Below, in pieces: positions 21,627-34,639 of a DNA stretch of 64,000 bases. The notes beneath the pieces are model-generated. The model was not told where the DNA came from and made no database searches. It was given only the letters and a program-made list of their open reading frames with translations. The stretch spans positions 21,757,501-21,821,500 of the forward strand of contig JAYKKI010000005.1 in NCBI GenBank assembly GCA_039881145.1, written 5' to 3'. The DNA comes from Druceiella hillmani (Eukaryota > Arthropoda > Insecta > Lepidoptera > Hepialidae). Made by a program: the position numbers and the translations under genes. Position 1 is the first letter of the stretch. Each line of letters opens with the position of its first letter.

Positions 21627-22845
21627 TTTTCTTTGTTTTGATGTAAGTACTGGGATAAATTTTAAGTATGAAAAGTAATTCTCCGGTAAGGAAAAAAGGT
21701 CAATGTTTTGAAGTGAGTACTCTGAAGTAAACATAGAAGAGATTAATAAATGAAATAAAGTATGCATTTACATAAAAAGAAAACAATGAATTGTTAATGT
21801 TATTTTAATGGAGGTTTGAACCCTTGGAGCCATTGGAAAACGCAATTAGCCGTAGTTTGTGGGCATAAAATGCAACCCTGATAATAGTCTTGTCAATTGA
21901 CGCATAATCAACGTTCAAACCATATTTTATTGTCTGCATCTGTATAATTATTTATATCTTTTAAATCTATATCTGCTTAAACAATAATTTATTTCTGCAT
22001 AGAATGACGTGAGAAAATAAGCAAAAAATTTTAATATATCGATATATGTGGAGAAAATGCGAGCAGGAAAGAAAATGTTTACGGTTTGATACGTTGGCCC
22101 ATGAAAAATCCAAGACCGTGCCACCTAAAGAACATAACTGAATGATCTAAAGTTTACAGAACCAGTTGTGTGGTCTTTAGATATGTAGATGTGTTTTTTC
22201 TATACTCAAACGTTCAAAATACAATTTGCATGTTGAACAATGAATTAAAACCTCTTTTAATAACACTTTGAATTTCTTTCTGTCGCCCCTAAAAATTTAA
22301 TAGCGGTGACTGGATACAGTATGCCCTATTTTTTATAAACGATAAGCAGTTTTATATAGTTTATTATCTTAAAATAATATGTTTATAACGGTTGCAATGG
22401 CGGTGTAAAACGAACCTAAGCTCGATGCATTATTTTGCACAAGAACTGGAGGGTTGCTACAAAACTAATTTTCTTTCTCATTTTATCCAATTAATCCACA
22501 TTGAATTCAACATTCAATGTGGATTTATTTTTATCATAAAGAAAATATTTTATAATATCAAATCAATGAGCTGTAGTTCGTTAATATTTATGTACAAAAC
22601 ACTTAATGTTTGATAAATAATGTCATTACGTGCAGGTAGCCATTTTTGATGGAACAAACTGATTTTCTTGTCATCGATTTTATTGATTTCTAGTGTGAAT
22701 CTTATTGCATACTTTATTTAATTGTCTTCGAGTGATCTGAAAATTTCGCATCAGTGCCGATGTGATCCTTCGTGTGAAACTAGCCTTATTCTTAGTTTTT
22801 TTTCAATAAATTGATTTGTTCTTATTTTAACAAGATTGTAAATTA
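21625..22845. other. Non-coding, one small hairpin
   Basis: AATCCACATTGAAT-TCAAC-ATTCAATGTGGATT (22493-22525) is a perfect 14-bp stem with a 5-nt loop. No gene recognised. Confidence 0.6.
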
Positions 22846-23040
22846 TAGTTTACTAGCTGTGACTGCGATATAATTAGCGTGAAATTCGGAATTAGAAAAA
22901 GTTATTATAATTTTTTCTCTCTCGTATATTGCTTTGGCGTATACACTATTACTATACCAAATTTTATCAAATTCCGTTCACTAGATTCCGCGTGATTAAT
23001 GAATAAATTAACATACAGACAGACAGACAGAAAATCTAAA
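22846..23040 (+). repeat. LINE 3' tail, degenerate
   Basis: Begins TACTAGCTGTGACTGCGAT and continues through GTGAAATTC, a CCAAATTTTATCAAATTCCG phrase, CGTGATTAATGAATAAATTA and (ACAG)n. This is the word order of RTE/CR1-type LINE tails common in insect genomes (tactagctgtgcccgcg... accaaatttcatc... cgtga... acagacagacag). No coding sequence is attached. Confidence 0.65.
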
Positions 23041-23770
23041 AATAGGTTTTCTGGCTTCTTTTGTCATTCTTTACGCTAAATCAATCGCTCTTTTTAAAAT
23101 ATTTTCCATGTACAGAATTCATTCTGTTACAATTTTATTATTAATACAAGGTACTCAAATTGAATGTACTTTATTAATACTAATTATAATAAACAATTTA
23201 GTAATTTTGAAGTCATTTCTTTCGAACTTAGAGAAATTGTTTATAGTGGATGCATTCTTTCCACTCCGCTAATGTATTCTTTTATTCTGTAATGATTTTA
23301 CTACCAAATTATTCTATTGATAATTTTATATTAGAATGAACTGGCTTAGATGAGGTATTTCTTATATTTTACCATTACTTTTTGGAAATATGAAAATATA
23401 CGCTAAAATAATTTTATATAAAAATCCTAAATGTTTTTCGTTATCAGCAATTTTCGATGAAGTCTATCTATATTTCTTTAGGAATCGAACATCATAAAGA
23501 ATGAACCTATTTAAGAAATACGCTCGAAAAGATCAAATAAACAATCAGGAATAAAAGACGAATTTCAAAACGTAAAATTAATAAAAGTAATCACTAAAAA
23601 TAATTAGAAGTCATAAGCTTGTAAAGAAAGTTATTGCACAAATCTTTCCGGAGATAAAAGATTGTATAAGTTTTGAAAAAGGAAATTATATTTAAGATAA
23701 TTTCATAGAGAGCTCACTCACTACATTATTATCGGACCTCTTTTTATTTGAGTATAGTAAACTTTTTGCA
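23041..23770. other. AT-rich non-coding DNA
   Basis: Nothing recognised. Confidence 0.55.
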
Positions 23771-23819
23771 GTGCACAATGAACAGAATTCTGACACACTA
23801 TCAGATAACAATATACAAT

Positions 23820-24240
23820 TAATCCGGAGGCTTCTAAAAACGGCCCAAATGCAGCTCCCGGCTAGTACAATGCAAACGGCCCGCCTCCTCCGATATAATC
23901 GCGCCAGACAACAAAGTGCTGTGTCGCAACACTGCCACCGCGATCGCGGAGCGCGCCGCAGCGAACCGGCTTGCGCAAGACTCCGGTTTGCGCAAGCTAT
24001 CAACAATTATTTTTGTTAATACGTTTGTGCAACGTGCAGTGGTAATTATTATGATTAGAGTTGGTCGGCTCGACGGTTATGGAGCTAGCGTATTGGGTAA
24101 GGCTTCCATTAGTCGGATTTCGGTACGACATACTGCAGGGTGTTGGCTGCCGAGTATGGTAGGGTCGGGTGGAACAGTGCTGTCGTTTCGCTTTGAAGTA
24201 TCAAATAGTCTTACAAGAAGCGGGGAAGTTTATTGACCTT
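23820..24240. promoter_or_regulatory. GC/CpG-rich block with overlapping unrecognised frames
   Basis: The core at 23855-24000 is CpG-dense (GCGATCGCGGAGCGCGCCGC) inside AT-rich flanks. Frames of 82, 104 and 106 codons overlap on both strands; none resembles a known family. GCTTGCGCAAGACTCCGGTTTGCGCAAGC-type doubling of TGCGCAAG occurs at about 23969-23998. Candidate promoter, first exon or conserved non-coding element. Confidence 0.35.
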
Positions 24241-25050
24241 TAACATTGGTAGATAGCCTTATACCTTGACAGATTGACGGTGAAATTATTTCTGTGTTTT
24301 ATGTTTGCCAAATATCCCCGTATCATTATAATTATCCAACGTAATAACAAGAAATTATCTTTTGGTTCTACATCAGTTTAAGAAAACTATGCAAAAAGTA
24401 ATTAAACATCTTCAAGGTTTTCCTAAAATGAAGGTGTCCACCGTTTTGTAAACTGTGACAGGTCATATTTCGCCGACAATAACTTTTTTTTAATGTAAAT
24501 TGCATTCAAAAGGTGAAATTCTAAGAATATTATAATAATGTAAAGGACATTTTACTATGTGAGTAAAGCACTCGGTAGATATTGTAATCGCTATTAAAAT
24601 AAATACAATTTTCCATTGATTGAGTATATTTTCAGGATTATAAACCTCAAAAGGAAAAAAGGAACTGTTACGGGATTTTTTGTCACGAACGCGTGCAGGT
24701 ATGAAGTTAAAATTAATATCAAACACTTAGGTCTACGGTTCCTTGTCGTTGTAAAAATCAAGCTTCTAAGTACAATAAAAAATACGGCCATTTGTGACGT
24801 ATGTTTTGACACTCGCAAATAAATTAAAACTTACTTCCTATTGACCCATGTCATTTGGCAAGAAGCAAGATCTCACAGCACCAGTAAAAAAAAAACAATC
24901 GTTAAATTGTAGTTATATCACATAAAAAAATATTTTTTTAAATATGCGCCTGTGGAAGACATAGTAGGAAATATATTTTCGTTTTAAACAATTAAAATTT
25001 TGTAAATATTTTAATAGTAATTTTATGTAGTAAATTTATTAAATATTTAT
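24241..25050. other. Non-coding, no gene seen
   Basis: Overlapping frames of 68-78 codons at 24490-24822 on both strands have AT-driven composition and no family. Confidence 0.5.
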
Positions 25051-25130
25051 AAGTATCTAAACGTCTATAATATCCTCGTAGTGCGAGTTTCATTCGTGCT
25101 TGTAGGTTCTTTTTATATTTTTCGAGTTTT
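25051..25130 (+). repeat. LINE 3' tail of the TACGGAACCCT family (fragment)
   Basis: ATCTAAACGTCTATAATATC, CTCGTAGTGCGAGTTTCATT and CGTGCTTGTAGG followed by T-rich sequence match the tail found at 60.6 and 60.85 kb. Confidence 0.55.
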
Positions 25131-26690
25131 GAGGAAATAAAGCTATTTCAGTTTGGCAGTGAGAATTTTGTGTGAATAATATGAATTAAAAAGGCCGATA
25201 ACTGGGTATATAAATAGAGGCCGATAAAGTGGAGTATGTTTGATACTTGACGAGTGATAGAATAGAGATACCACACGATGTCGACTTCCTTTAAAAACTT
25301 TTTACTTCCAGTTAATCTTTTCTGTATAGATAATGATTTTTTCGTGCTTTAAAATCATCGTGGGTATAATTAATCTTAGCAGTAAATGTCAGTGTCAACT
25401 TTTTTTGCAAAACGACATCTTTAGTATTGAAAGTATGATTCATCGCACTCAGTTTCAGTGTAATCTGTAGCATTCCGGAACTTACTGATCATGGAATTAC
25501 TTTAGTAGTAAACTGAAAAATAAATTATACTAGGAAAGTAATAAATCTGCATATAATAACAATAAACACAGTGCTACCTTAAACTAGTTTTTCTCTGAAA
25601 AATCTATACTCAATTAATTTCTTAGATATCTGGGCGTTCTCATCATATGTTTTAGTTTATTTTTTTTTATGAAATACTGCTCCAATTACTTTGTTACATA
25701 TTCTACATACTTTTTTCGCTGTCAAAAATTATTATGAATTAAATGCTCAATCTTACTTTGACGACCGTCAACAATCCACCAAGTTGTTCTGTTGTTTTAT
25801 AGATTTCTATAGACCAGTACCGTGAGTTTTTCATACTTCTGTATCTATAGAATGGAATATATTTAAGGTAGCAGATATTTTAAATTTTATTTTGTTAATT
25901 CATTCAAATATATAGGAAAAACAAATGTTTTTAAAAATATTAACCATTTATTTATAAACGAGGGCTATTTATATGAAGTCGAAGGAGCTTACTCGCAGTA
26001 TGCGCAGGATGGATGGCATAGCCACAGCGATGATATGGCTCCAACTTAGTGAGTATACCAATAAACATTTTCGTTTACTTTCATAGAACCATCTTAATTA
26101 TTGAAAAAGTCATAAAATATGATACAACTGACCTCTTTAACTTTCAACCTCAGTCTTTCTTACGTCTTACTCAACGACAGAGAAAAGGGTCATCTGCAAT
26201 TTATCTTAAAAAGAAACAGAGTGCAGGTGTTTACAGTAAAAGGCAGTCTCATTAAAATCATAAATGTTGAAACACCCAGGACAAGTTATCTTTAAGGTAT
26301 AATAAAGTTTTGAGCTAACAAAATTCTTTAAGTTCAATGCAAGTTCAAAAGCAGTTCTCCATGCAACAATGTTAAAATGTGATAAATTCTAAAATTAAAT
26401 ACTATCAAATTTGAACTTGACAGGTTTTTGTGATGGTAATCTTGTTTTCACAACTTACCAAATAAACTTACCAATTTCTAATCTTAATATATTAAATTAT
26501 TCATTCAGTCGGAACACAGTAAACTGTCACAGAAGAAATGCATCAATATGTATGTCGAAGGATCGTGACCAATCCCACTCATACTTGACGGATTTCATAA
26601 TTATTTCACAATATTTAAATTATTTCACAATATATTAAAAAATTCAGAATGTTCAGAATTATTAAAATTATTCTAAAGTGTTTATGACCT
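25131..26690. other. Non-coding, no gene seen
   Basis: AGGTAGCAGATATTTTAA at about 25867 recurs as AGGTAGCAGACATTTTAA at about 27374, a small dispersed match. Short frames at 26049-26255 and 26411-26638 are not recognised. Confidence 0.5.
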
Positions 26691-26880
26691 CTCAGTGAGT
26701 GAGTCAGTCTCCGAGGACCAAATTTAATATTTTATTTTTAGATATACATCTTAGGATCTGTTTAAGCTACAGTAATGAAATTTGGTATTCTACAAGAGAA
26801 ATAGTAGTATAATACGAGATATAATTTAGGCAATAAGAGGATAACGATGGTAGGTTTAATTTTACAAATTTATCTCAAAT
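26691..26880 (+). repeat. Probable LINE 3' tail fragment
   Basis: GTGAGTGAGTCAGTCTCCGA followed by a GTTTAAGCTACAGTAATGAA-AATTTGGTATTC phrase is typical of retrotransposon tails. The assignment is by wording only. Confidence 0.4.
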
Positions 26881-27384
26881 ATGAATTGAGCTACACGGAA
26901 GTTAAAAGTGGCTCGAAACGGTTCGTGTAAATAAAACCCGTTTTTACGGGAGAATTTGTCCTGGGCACTACCAAAGGCTTGGATTCTAAAATTTTCTGAA
27001 AATTCTATTTAACGATCTTATACAAGTTTCGTCAATAATTTCAAACATTTTGGCCGACAGTATATTTTAATTTTGCCAGTAAATAAAGACAGATTTTTAA
27101 TTTAGCTTATTGTAAGATTTCCGTCAGTAGTTTCAACCTGAATTGTAATATTACAATGTACCTATTATCTATTTCTTTTCACCTTTTTAAAATTAAGCTC
27201 AGGAGTAAAGTGCGGTTTTTATTGCATTGCAGTTATTGATTTTACTTTCATAAAATTAGTCGAAACGTGATCGCCTACTTTCAATGTTTTTTAAAAATAA
27301 TCAATCAGGGTACTTTTTATTGTATTAAAATTTCACTTGGCCATCTTTTTTGTTAAACAATGTCGTACAATTAGGTAGCAGACA

Positions 27385-27476
27385 TTTTAAGTGATGTAAA
27401 TTGTGTGTATATAAATTGTAATGTGATGTAGATTTAAATTGTAATGTGAAATAGATTGAAACAGTGATGTAAATTG
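27385..27476. repeat. Degenerate short tandem repeat (TAAATTGTAATGTGA)
   Basis: Five or so imperfect repeats of GTGATGTAAATTGT / TAAATTGTAATGTGA. Confidence 0.6.
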
Positions 27477-27938
27477 CCTTTTAAACAAATACGAAAAATG
27501 ATTAACCTGCTAATTGTATGAAAATATGAGAATTCCATAATTATCAAAAGAGGCAAATAATAAATTATATTTTCCAACCTTGTTAGTGTTGTATTGAAGT
27601 CTTACAATATTTTTCAATATAGAGTCGATCTGTTAGAACTTTGGTATTATTTTTTTTGTACAATTGAATCCATTACATTATATTTTTAGAAGATGGGATA
27701 TCAAGGAAAAATAGGAATATTTACTGATGTGTAAATTGTTAGAAAGATTATTATTACTGTGCTGTGGTATATCAGAATTATTATTTCATTGTGTTTACAT
27801 CCGAACAAAAGCTTTACGAAATAGGTCGATATACCTCGATTTTGATTTTCTCCCTAAGTTTACTTAAGATACTGTATGCGAAATTGCAAAAAGTTACAAA
27901 GTAATGTGTGCTATTATTGATTCCATTAATTTAAAATA
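27477..27938. other. AT-rich non-coding DNA
   Basis: Nothing recognised up to the transposon boundary. Confidence 0.55.
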
Positions 27939-29253
27939 CAGGTGTCAGTGGCAGATTTCAATGTTTGAAAAATTGTAAAAAAAACTACACCTCTAATACA
28001 AAGTAGGTTTATTTTAACTTTATAACAACAAATGCGGATTTCATTTTTTAAAAACCTCGTTTTCCAAATGGCGGGCATCGAGTCTGACACACTCTTCGAG
28101 TCTAGCACGCATGTTTTCAAAAAGGCGTTTGCAGAGCGACTGGGGTATTCTACTGACTTCGGCTCGAATATTTTCTTTAAGTTATGTCACAGTACTCGGA
28201 TTTGTTTTGTAAAGAACGGATTTTAAGTATCCCCATAAGAAAAAGTCACATGGGCTTAAATCGGGTGACCTAGGTGGCCACGGTAAGGTACTGTTTCGGG
28301 ATATGTTTTTTTTTCTGGAAATAACTGCCGCACTGCATTCATGGACATACTAGCAGTGTGAGCTGTGGCCCCGTCCTGCTGGAACCATGTGTTTGGTTGA
28401 AGGATGGACTATTATGTAGTTCTACTCTGAAAAAGTTATTTAACATCTGGGCATATCTCTCCGAATTTACAGTTACAGTTTGGCCACGTTGATTTTCAAA
28501 GAAATAAGGCCCTATGATTGCAGATGCAGACATGGCACACCAGACTGTTACTTTAGGCTTATGTAAAGGCTCTTGATGCATTTGTCTTGGGTTGTGGACA
28601 TCCCAGCAACGAAAGTTCTGCTTATTCACATATCCTCCAATGTGAAAGTGAGCTTCGTCACTAAAGAATATGTTGCCCATCCGGGTAGCAGCACGAAATC
28701 TCAACAACATCACCTCCGCGTAAGTTTTTCTTAATTCAAAGTCAGAATCGTGTAAATCTTGAACAATTTGAATTTTATATAGATGGAACTTGAGCTTTTT
28801 TCGCATTATTACCTGTAAAGTTGTTTTCGGAATTCCCAATATCGATGAACGTGTACGCAGTGATAAACGGGGATTTTCGACGACAGAAAACATAACACGC
28901 TCGACATTTTCATCCGTGGCCAATGGTGTAGGTCCTGGCTTGGGCCTATTTAATGTTGATCCTGTAGCTTTGAACCTTGCTACCCATAACTGAATGAAGT
29001 TGATCGATGGTCCATCACGTAATCGACGAATACTGTAACGATTATTAAATCGACGGCGTGCTACAGACAGCGAAAATACACTCGAAATGTACGCCTCGAC
29101 GACAAAAGCGCGGTGCTTTCCACTCCACTGTTCCATTGCTACTAAAACATCCGCACCGCTTGCGCTTCTAACGTTGTCCCCCGCGCCCCTCTTATGTGTT
29201 GCGTTCAGAAACTATGTTTGTTCAAACTTTGAAATCTGCCACTGGACAGCCTG
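27939..29253 (-). mobile_element. Mariner-type DNA transposon with both terminal inverted repeats
   Basis: The left end (27939-27971, CAGGTGTCAGTGGCAGATTT) and right end (29221-29253, which reads CAGGCTGTCCAGTGGCAGAT inward on the minus strand) are inverted repeats of about 32 bases with a few differences. The left end is preceded by TA; the right end is followed by TG where TA is expected, so the target duplication is not intact. The length of about 1.3 kb and the single transposase frame are normal for this insect family. Confidence 0.9.
28041..29136 (-). pseudogene. Mariner-type transposase, two frameshifts and one stop
   Basis: This would be the transposase of the enclosing element. ATG at 29136 opens MEQWSGKHRAFVVEAY, followed by a helix-turn-helix region, NPRLSLRTRSSILGIPKTTL, then the first catalytic Asp in FFSDEAHFHIGGYVNKQNFR and the core phrase HKPKVTVWCAMSASAIIGPY. 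The frame breaks near 28393, and homology resumes as WFQQDGATAHTA (second Asp). A run of nine T (nine A on the coding strand) near 28306-28314 breaks it again. PWPPRSPDLSPCDFFLWGYL (third Asp) follows. A TAA lies near 28175, and the tail RLEECVRLDARHLENEVFKK ends at 28041. All three catalytic residues are visible, but the gene cannot make one protein. Its decay looks modest compared with the other relics here. Confidence 0.95.
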
Positions 29254-32160
29254 TGTATCAAATTGAATATCGTGAAGTAATTATATTCTTAAATGAGGAA
29301 GAACTCCTCTTTTACTTTCCACTATTAACAACTAAAGAAATGCTAGTTAAAAATTAAAGAAATAGCAGATTCAAAAATAATGTTACCCACTTTTACATGA
29401 TATGAAAAAAATTAGCAAATTAAATCAACGCAAGATGGCACCATGAAATTATGTTTGCTGTTCAAAGAGAGCGACGTGTGAAATGTTGCTCATATTTTTT
29501 TGTCGCTATGAGAAAGTCATCAGTATGAAACCATGGTTCTTTCACGTAATCTTTTGTCTAAACAGAATTGATGGAATAGCATCCTGAGCGTGAAGAGCTT
29601 TGAGCTCGTAAAGGCAAAAATGACTAATTACGAATAAAGTAAACCTCGAAAATATTGCTAATCGATTTTAAATAAAACTGTACCACTGTAATAGGTGAAT
29701 ATAAAGCTTATTTACTACATCACTTGAAGAATACTATTAAATAAAAACGTTGAGGACAATAGTCACTAGGGATGTTTGAGCTTCATGATGATGCACTGTT
29801 CATTCCTCAATTTTTGAAAATGTGTCTTTAATGATTTAGTTTTAATTTATTACTATTCTTCTGCAAATTAAATTCTGATCTAAGGAGAAGAAATATCGCA
29901 CCGATAAAGACCATAGCGCAATTGACAGTTTTGCTTACTTGGAGAACAAAAATTAGGAATATTTTAGGACTGTAGAAATAATAAAAGTGGCTGTTTTTAC
30001 TTTCGTCTATTAAATTGTTTTGTCCATTAAACAGAGGTTGTTTTATTTTATTGCAGGCCGAAAACCTTTGGATTTTATGAATTGAAGTCATCAATAACAC
30101 TCCCATATGAACATATAGTTAATTCTAAGTATGTTTTTATAGTGTTCATTTTATATGCATAAATTGTTATAAATTAGATTATCTAAGCTATGATTAAGAA
30201 AGGCAAGCGCGAAAGTTGCCGTATAAACCTGTGGCTACGATATTCGTAATTAATATTTTTACAAAATCGTCAAATACAGTCAGGTCTATTTCAAATGTAT
30301 TAGAGCGGGTGGGCTTCAATATTAATTGTTAATATAAAAGAAATCCGTTCCAGATTGTACATACTTATCCCGTTTGCCATAATTCTTGACGAATTCACCC
30401 TTGCCCGACGTTTGGATAACTTTCTTATTAATCTTTAAAAGTAATGGTTCAATAAGATAGGTACTTGATATATCTAATCTGTAAACTATTACACTTTTCC
30501 TGTGAATGTTCTTTTAAGCAATAGTCTTCTTATTGTAATAGAATTATAGTCGACAATAATAATGATTGTGTTTTTGTAACGTTCTATTATTGATAAACTG
30601 GCTATACTTTTTAGATAAATTATTTTTTAACAAAAGTTAAATTGCAATCAAGTAACAAAATTACTTTGGTGAGATCGTTATTTCTTTAAATGAGAAATTT
30701 TATTAAACCCAAATCCACGTTGAGAAATTTAGGGACAATGACCGTCGGTTATATCTTAGTAGCCTAGTAGTTAATATAATTATTAACATATTGATACAGC
30801 CAAAAATATATGAAGCGGGTCAAGTAATACAATTTTTTCTTGCCGTGGTGATGATAAATTGGACATTTGAATACTGATTTCTGAATGAACATCTCCGCTG
30901 GATTTGTGTAGCATTTGGGAAAACGTTTTCAAAAAACCATTCCAGACTGGAATATTAGAGAAACTCAGAGGGGTTATAAGCACCTTTAATGAAAATAATA
31001 TAAAATTGCAAAAACGGATAGGTTTTAGATTTTCCACAAAAAATATATTTATCACTTTATTAATTTTACTTTATCACTTTTTAAGAAAACAAATTAAAGG
31101 ATTAGAGATACTGCACTGGAAAACTGAAATTATTCATGAGCATGTAAAATTTTACAATCATATCACATTTATTTTTAAACCACTCAAAAAATTGAAATGT
31201 GTGTTATTTATTTTTCCTGTATCTTTCTGTAATAAATTTAAAATAGTTCCTTATTAAAAAGGTTTAAGATTAGATGTTCATTTAATCTTCTATTATAAAC
31301 AGCATCATGAAGTTGAATCATACAAGAAACCTATTTGTTTATCGTCATTTTTTTTACCCAGAAAATAAAGAAAGAAACCATTATATTCAACAATTGTTAC
31401 TCAATAATTTCTAAACAACGTTTATGATCTTAATCTTTAATATCCACTTTAGTTAATAGAAACAAATATTATTTTTTACATTCCAAATAGTCTCTGCAAT
31501 TGTATTTTATTTGTATTAGAATCAAATAAACAGTTTACACTAAATATTGTGTTTACTCACCATATATCATACACATGAAACACATATAATGACTTCAGTG
31601 TTCAATACAGTAGTAATTTATGTCCAATTCTAAGAAGGTACCATAATTTAATTAAGCAAAAGTTTGATTAATTACCGCTACTTCGGCTTAATTACGGTGG
31701 ACTTGCCTCATAACTGGCGTCCGTCAGATGATCGCCGATGCATAGCCGAGTGTAAATACATGTACGTTATCTACTCGATTTCACAATTAATCATTCCGCA
31801 CTGAATGTCATGAATATTTCAATATCGACGCGGTCGATCGGCTCCGTACTACATTAACACATTCAGTGCCCCCTGTGAAGTAAAAGTTCAACGCCGGACT
31901 CGGTGATTGATTTGTTTTTGAATTATATTTATTTTAAGTGACAATACGACGTTTTATAAAATGTACCGGCTAGAGAATGTTGCATATAAAGGAAAATATA
32001 TTATTAGGGTTGTTCCATTGAGAGCGCATGTTTGTAATTTTTGTAGCTTATGAGAAATATCACTAGATCGGTCATTAAACACGGTCCGAATTTATTAAAG
32101 TGAAAAGTGTTATGAAATTCAGATTTAGTGGAATAACGGAATTAGATCTTTCAAACATGT
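29254..32160. other. Non-coding, no gene recognised
   Basis: Contains a 90-codon minus frame (30783-31055) and a 117-codon plus frame (30904-31257) that overlap; neither shows a known domain. A more balanced patch at 31670-31900 (CCGTCAGATGATCGCCGATG) has no long frame and may be conserved non-coding DNA. Confidence 0.45.
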
Positions 32161-32710
32161 GGATAGTGAGCTGGGATACTTGTATGGATAGTGCGCTGGG
32201 ATACTTGTGTGGATAGTGAGCTGGGATACTTGTGCGGATAGTGAGCTGGGATACTTGTGTGGATAGTGAGCTGGGATACTTGTGCGGATAGTGAGCTGGG
32301 ATACTTGCGTGGATAGCGAGCTGGGATACTTGTGTGGATAGTGAGCTGGGATACTTGTGCGGATAGTGAGCTGGGATACTTGTGCGGATAGTGAGCTGGG
32401 ATACTTGTGCGGATAGTGAGCTGGGATACTTGTGTGGATAGTGAGCTGGGATACTTGTGCGGATAGTGAGCTGGGATACTTGCGTGGATAGCGAGCTGGG
32501 ATACTTGTGTGGATAGTGAGCTGGGATACTTGTGCGGATAGTGAGCTGGGATACTTGTGCGGATAGTGAGCTGGGATACTTGTGCGGATAGTGAGCTGGG
32601 ATACTTGTGTGGATAGTGAGCTGGGATACTTGTGCGGATAGTGAGCTGGGATACTTGCGTGGATAGCGAGCTGGGATACTTGTGTGGATAGTGAGCTGGA
32701 ATACTTGTGA
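32161..32710. repeat. 25-bp minisatellite, 22 units, with 7-unit higher-order period
   Basis: The unit is GGATAGTGAGCTGGGATACT plus TGTG[C/T]. Variants TGCGT and GGATAGCGAG occur as adjacent pairs at units 6-7, 13-14 and 20-21, and the T/C pattern of units 4-10 repeats in 11-17 and 18-21, giving a 175-bp higher-order period. Because 25 is not a multiple of 3 and the unit lacks stops on the minus strand, two long minus frames (222 and 227 codons) run through it; these are artefacts, not genes. Confidence 0.97.
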
Positions 32711-34639
32711 GTTAGGAAATCGTACAAAAACAACGATGAACAATAGGTAGAGGGATTGTAAACATACATAGCTGAGACAAGAGCAAGTAGGGATAGCGCA
32801 TCACGCAATATACGAGCTGTCGATTAATTTCTTCCATCTCGCGGTCTTTAGAAAGTTTCCGATAGCCACACGCTGTTTTCGTTGAGGTCGGGTGTTTGGT
32901 ACGGTACGAGTTTGATTATCCATTGACGTTAATCGGACATTTTCAGCTCTGTTTGGCCATATGACCCGACATTCTGAAACTGAAACTGTCTCCCTAAATG
33001 GCCACAAGTACTGTTAAATATTCTAATATCTTTAAACGATTCAAATTGATGACTTAAAATTACTTAATACACCAAATTATTATTACCTCGTTAATCGTCG
33101 GTCTCCAGAGGAGAAAAGAGATGGTTAGGGTTGACATAGGATTTATAATAACAAAAGCTATCCAACTATGTTTTAACCTTGAGGTTATAGCTGGTGGTTG
33201 CTGAGATAAGTTTTCAGCGTTTTCTTGTTTATATATCTTGTTTACAGTTTTATTTATGAGATTATTTATGAAATATATTCGCATCATAAGTTACGCTGTT
33301 GCTGAAATTCGAAGGGTTTTTGTTTGAAAACACTTGCTACTTGTTTCCTTTCTTTATATTGGAATACAGTAATCAATCAAATGTTTACATACGTAAAATG
33401 TTTAAAATAGAAATCTTTTTCAGTCAACTTTAATGAAAAGTAAAAGCCACTTCGATTTTTCCTGATAAAATAACAAATAATCAAAACGAGTACTTGTAAG
33501 TAATTAAAAAAAAAAGAAAATAAAAAACGGTCGTACCGTTTTCCATTTTCTTCTTTTTAAGGGTCAATAACGTATTAGGAAAATATTATGTATGTATTAT
33601 GATTGTATGTATGACTCAAAAGTTTTGATTTTAAGAAATGTACAATCAATATTAGTTTTATATAATTGCGCTTATAAAATTAGTTATGAAAAAGAAAAAA
33701 AATATGCATTGACAAATAATATATTGGTTAGATTAAGATTTTCAAAATTCAAGGTTTGAAAATTAGAGGACGAAGGCGGCATTGTACATTATTTTGAAGC
33801 TTAACATGTGCTAATAGTCACAAATGAACATAGAGAATAGAGCTCCAATTTTGTTTTGAAAAATCGTTCTCATAATGGAGTGCACAAAAAAATTTTCAAC
33901 TACTTTAGGTGTATTATATGTTCCAAGCATGTGGTTGCAAAATTTTATGCACGCAAGTCTAAAACTATATAAGATTTGAGGCTGTGGACATTCGATAGAT
34001 GGAGGAACATGACGAAAATATAAGGTTACCTTGTTTGCATGATGGAACATAAAACACATAGTGACAGATTCTAAAGTCCTGAAGATGCTTAATATTTCGC
34101 TTTCTACTAAATAAACAATTTTACTATGAATTTAGTCACAAAAATATACCATCGTGACGTTCATTATTAAAACGTCTAAGTTTGAAATCCGTTCTTTGGG
34201 ATTTTTTCAAGCGAGAGATATTCTTGCTCGTGTAAATAATGACAAATTATTACTTTTTATTTTGCTTCTGATATGCTTCTACTCAAAGTACTAAAGAATA
34301 TAAAGTGCAAGTTAAATATAAAAGTGTCCATTCAATTAAGAAATCCATTAAAATTAAATCCCTTTTATGTTAAACCGATAGAAACCAACGGAGAAGAAAC
34401 AATAAAGAAGACAATTGAGAGAAAAGCGTAAAGATAGGAGGAAGCTTACATCACGCTTAATCCTACATAACATATTGTCTGCTAAAATAACACAAAATTA
34501 CAGAAAGATAAAAACATTTAATTCAGAACAAATTATTATTTTTTGCGTCATTGTCGTCAAAATAGCACACAGCTCGTAGAACACCACACCTAGTAAGTAT
34601 TAACGTAAATATAATTTAATAAATGTCTGACGGTAAGTA
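32711..34639. other. Non-coding, no gene recognised
   Basis: 32800-33010 has balanced composition and a 68-codon minus frame without a known domain. A 75-codon minus frame at 33060-33287 could include a donor-like GAGGTAAT but has no family. The rest is AT-rich. Confidence 0.45.

Noticed and set aside
21818..21850. Possible tRNA B box (GGTTTGAACCC)
   Set aside because: No A box or cloverleaf could be drawn around it; no tRNA gene was found anywhere in the window.
30783..31257. Overlapping 90-codon (minus) and 117-codon (plus) frames
   Set aside because: No recognisable domain; they overlap each other in AT-rich DNA where such lengths arise by chance among many frames.
32075..32808. Two long minus-strand frames of 222 and 227 codons rich in S, Q, P, H and Y
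   Set aside because: They are translations of the 25-bp minisatellite read in shifted frames. The repeat lacks stops, and nothing outside it looks coding.
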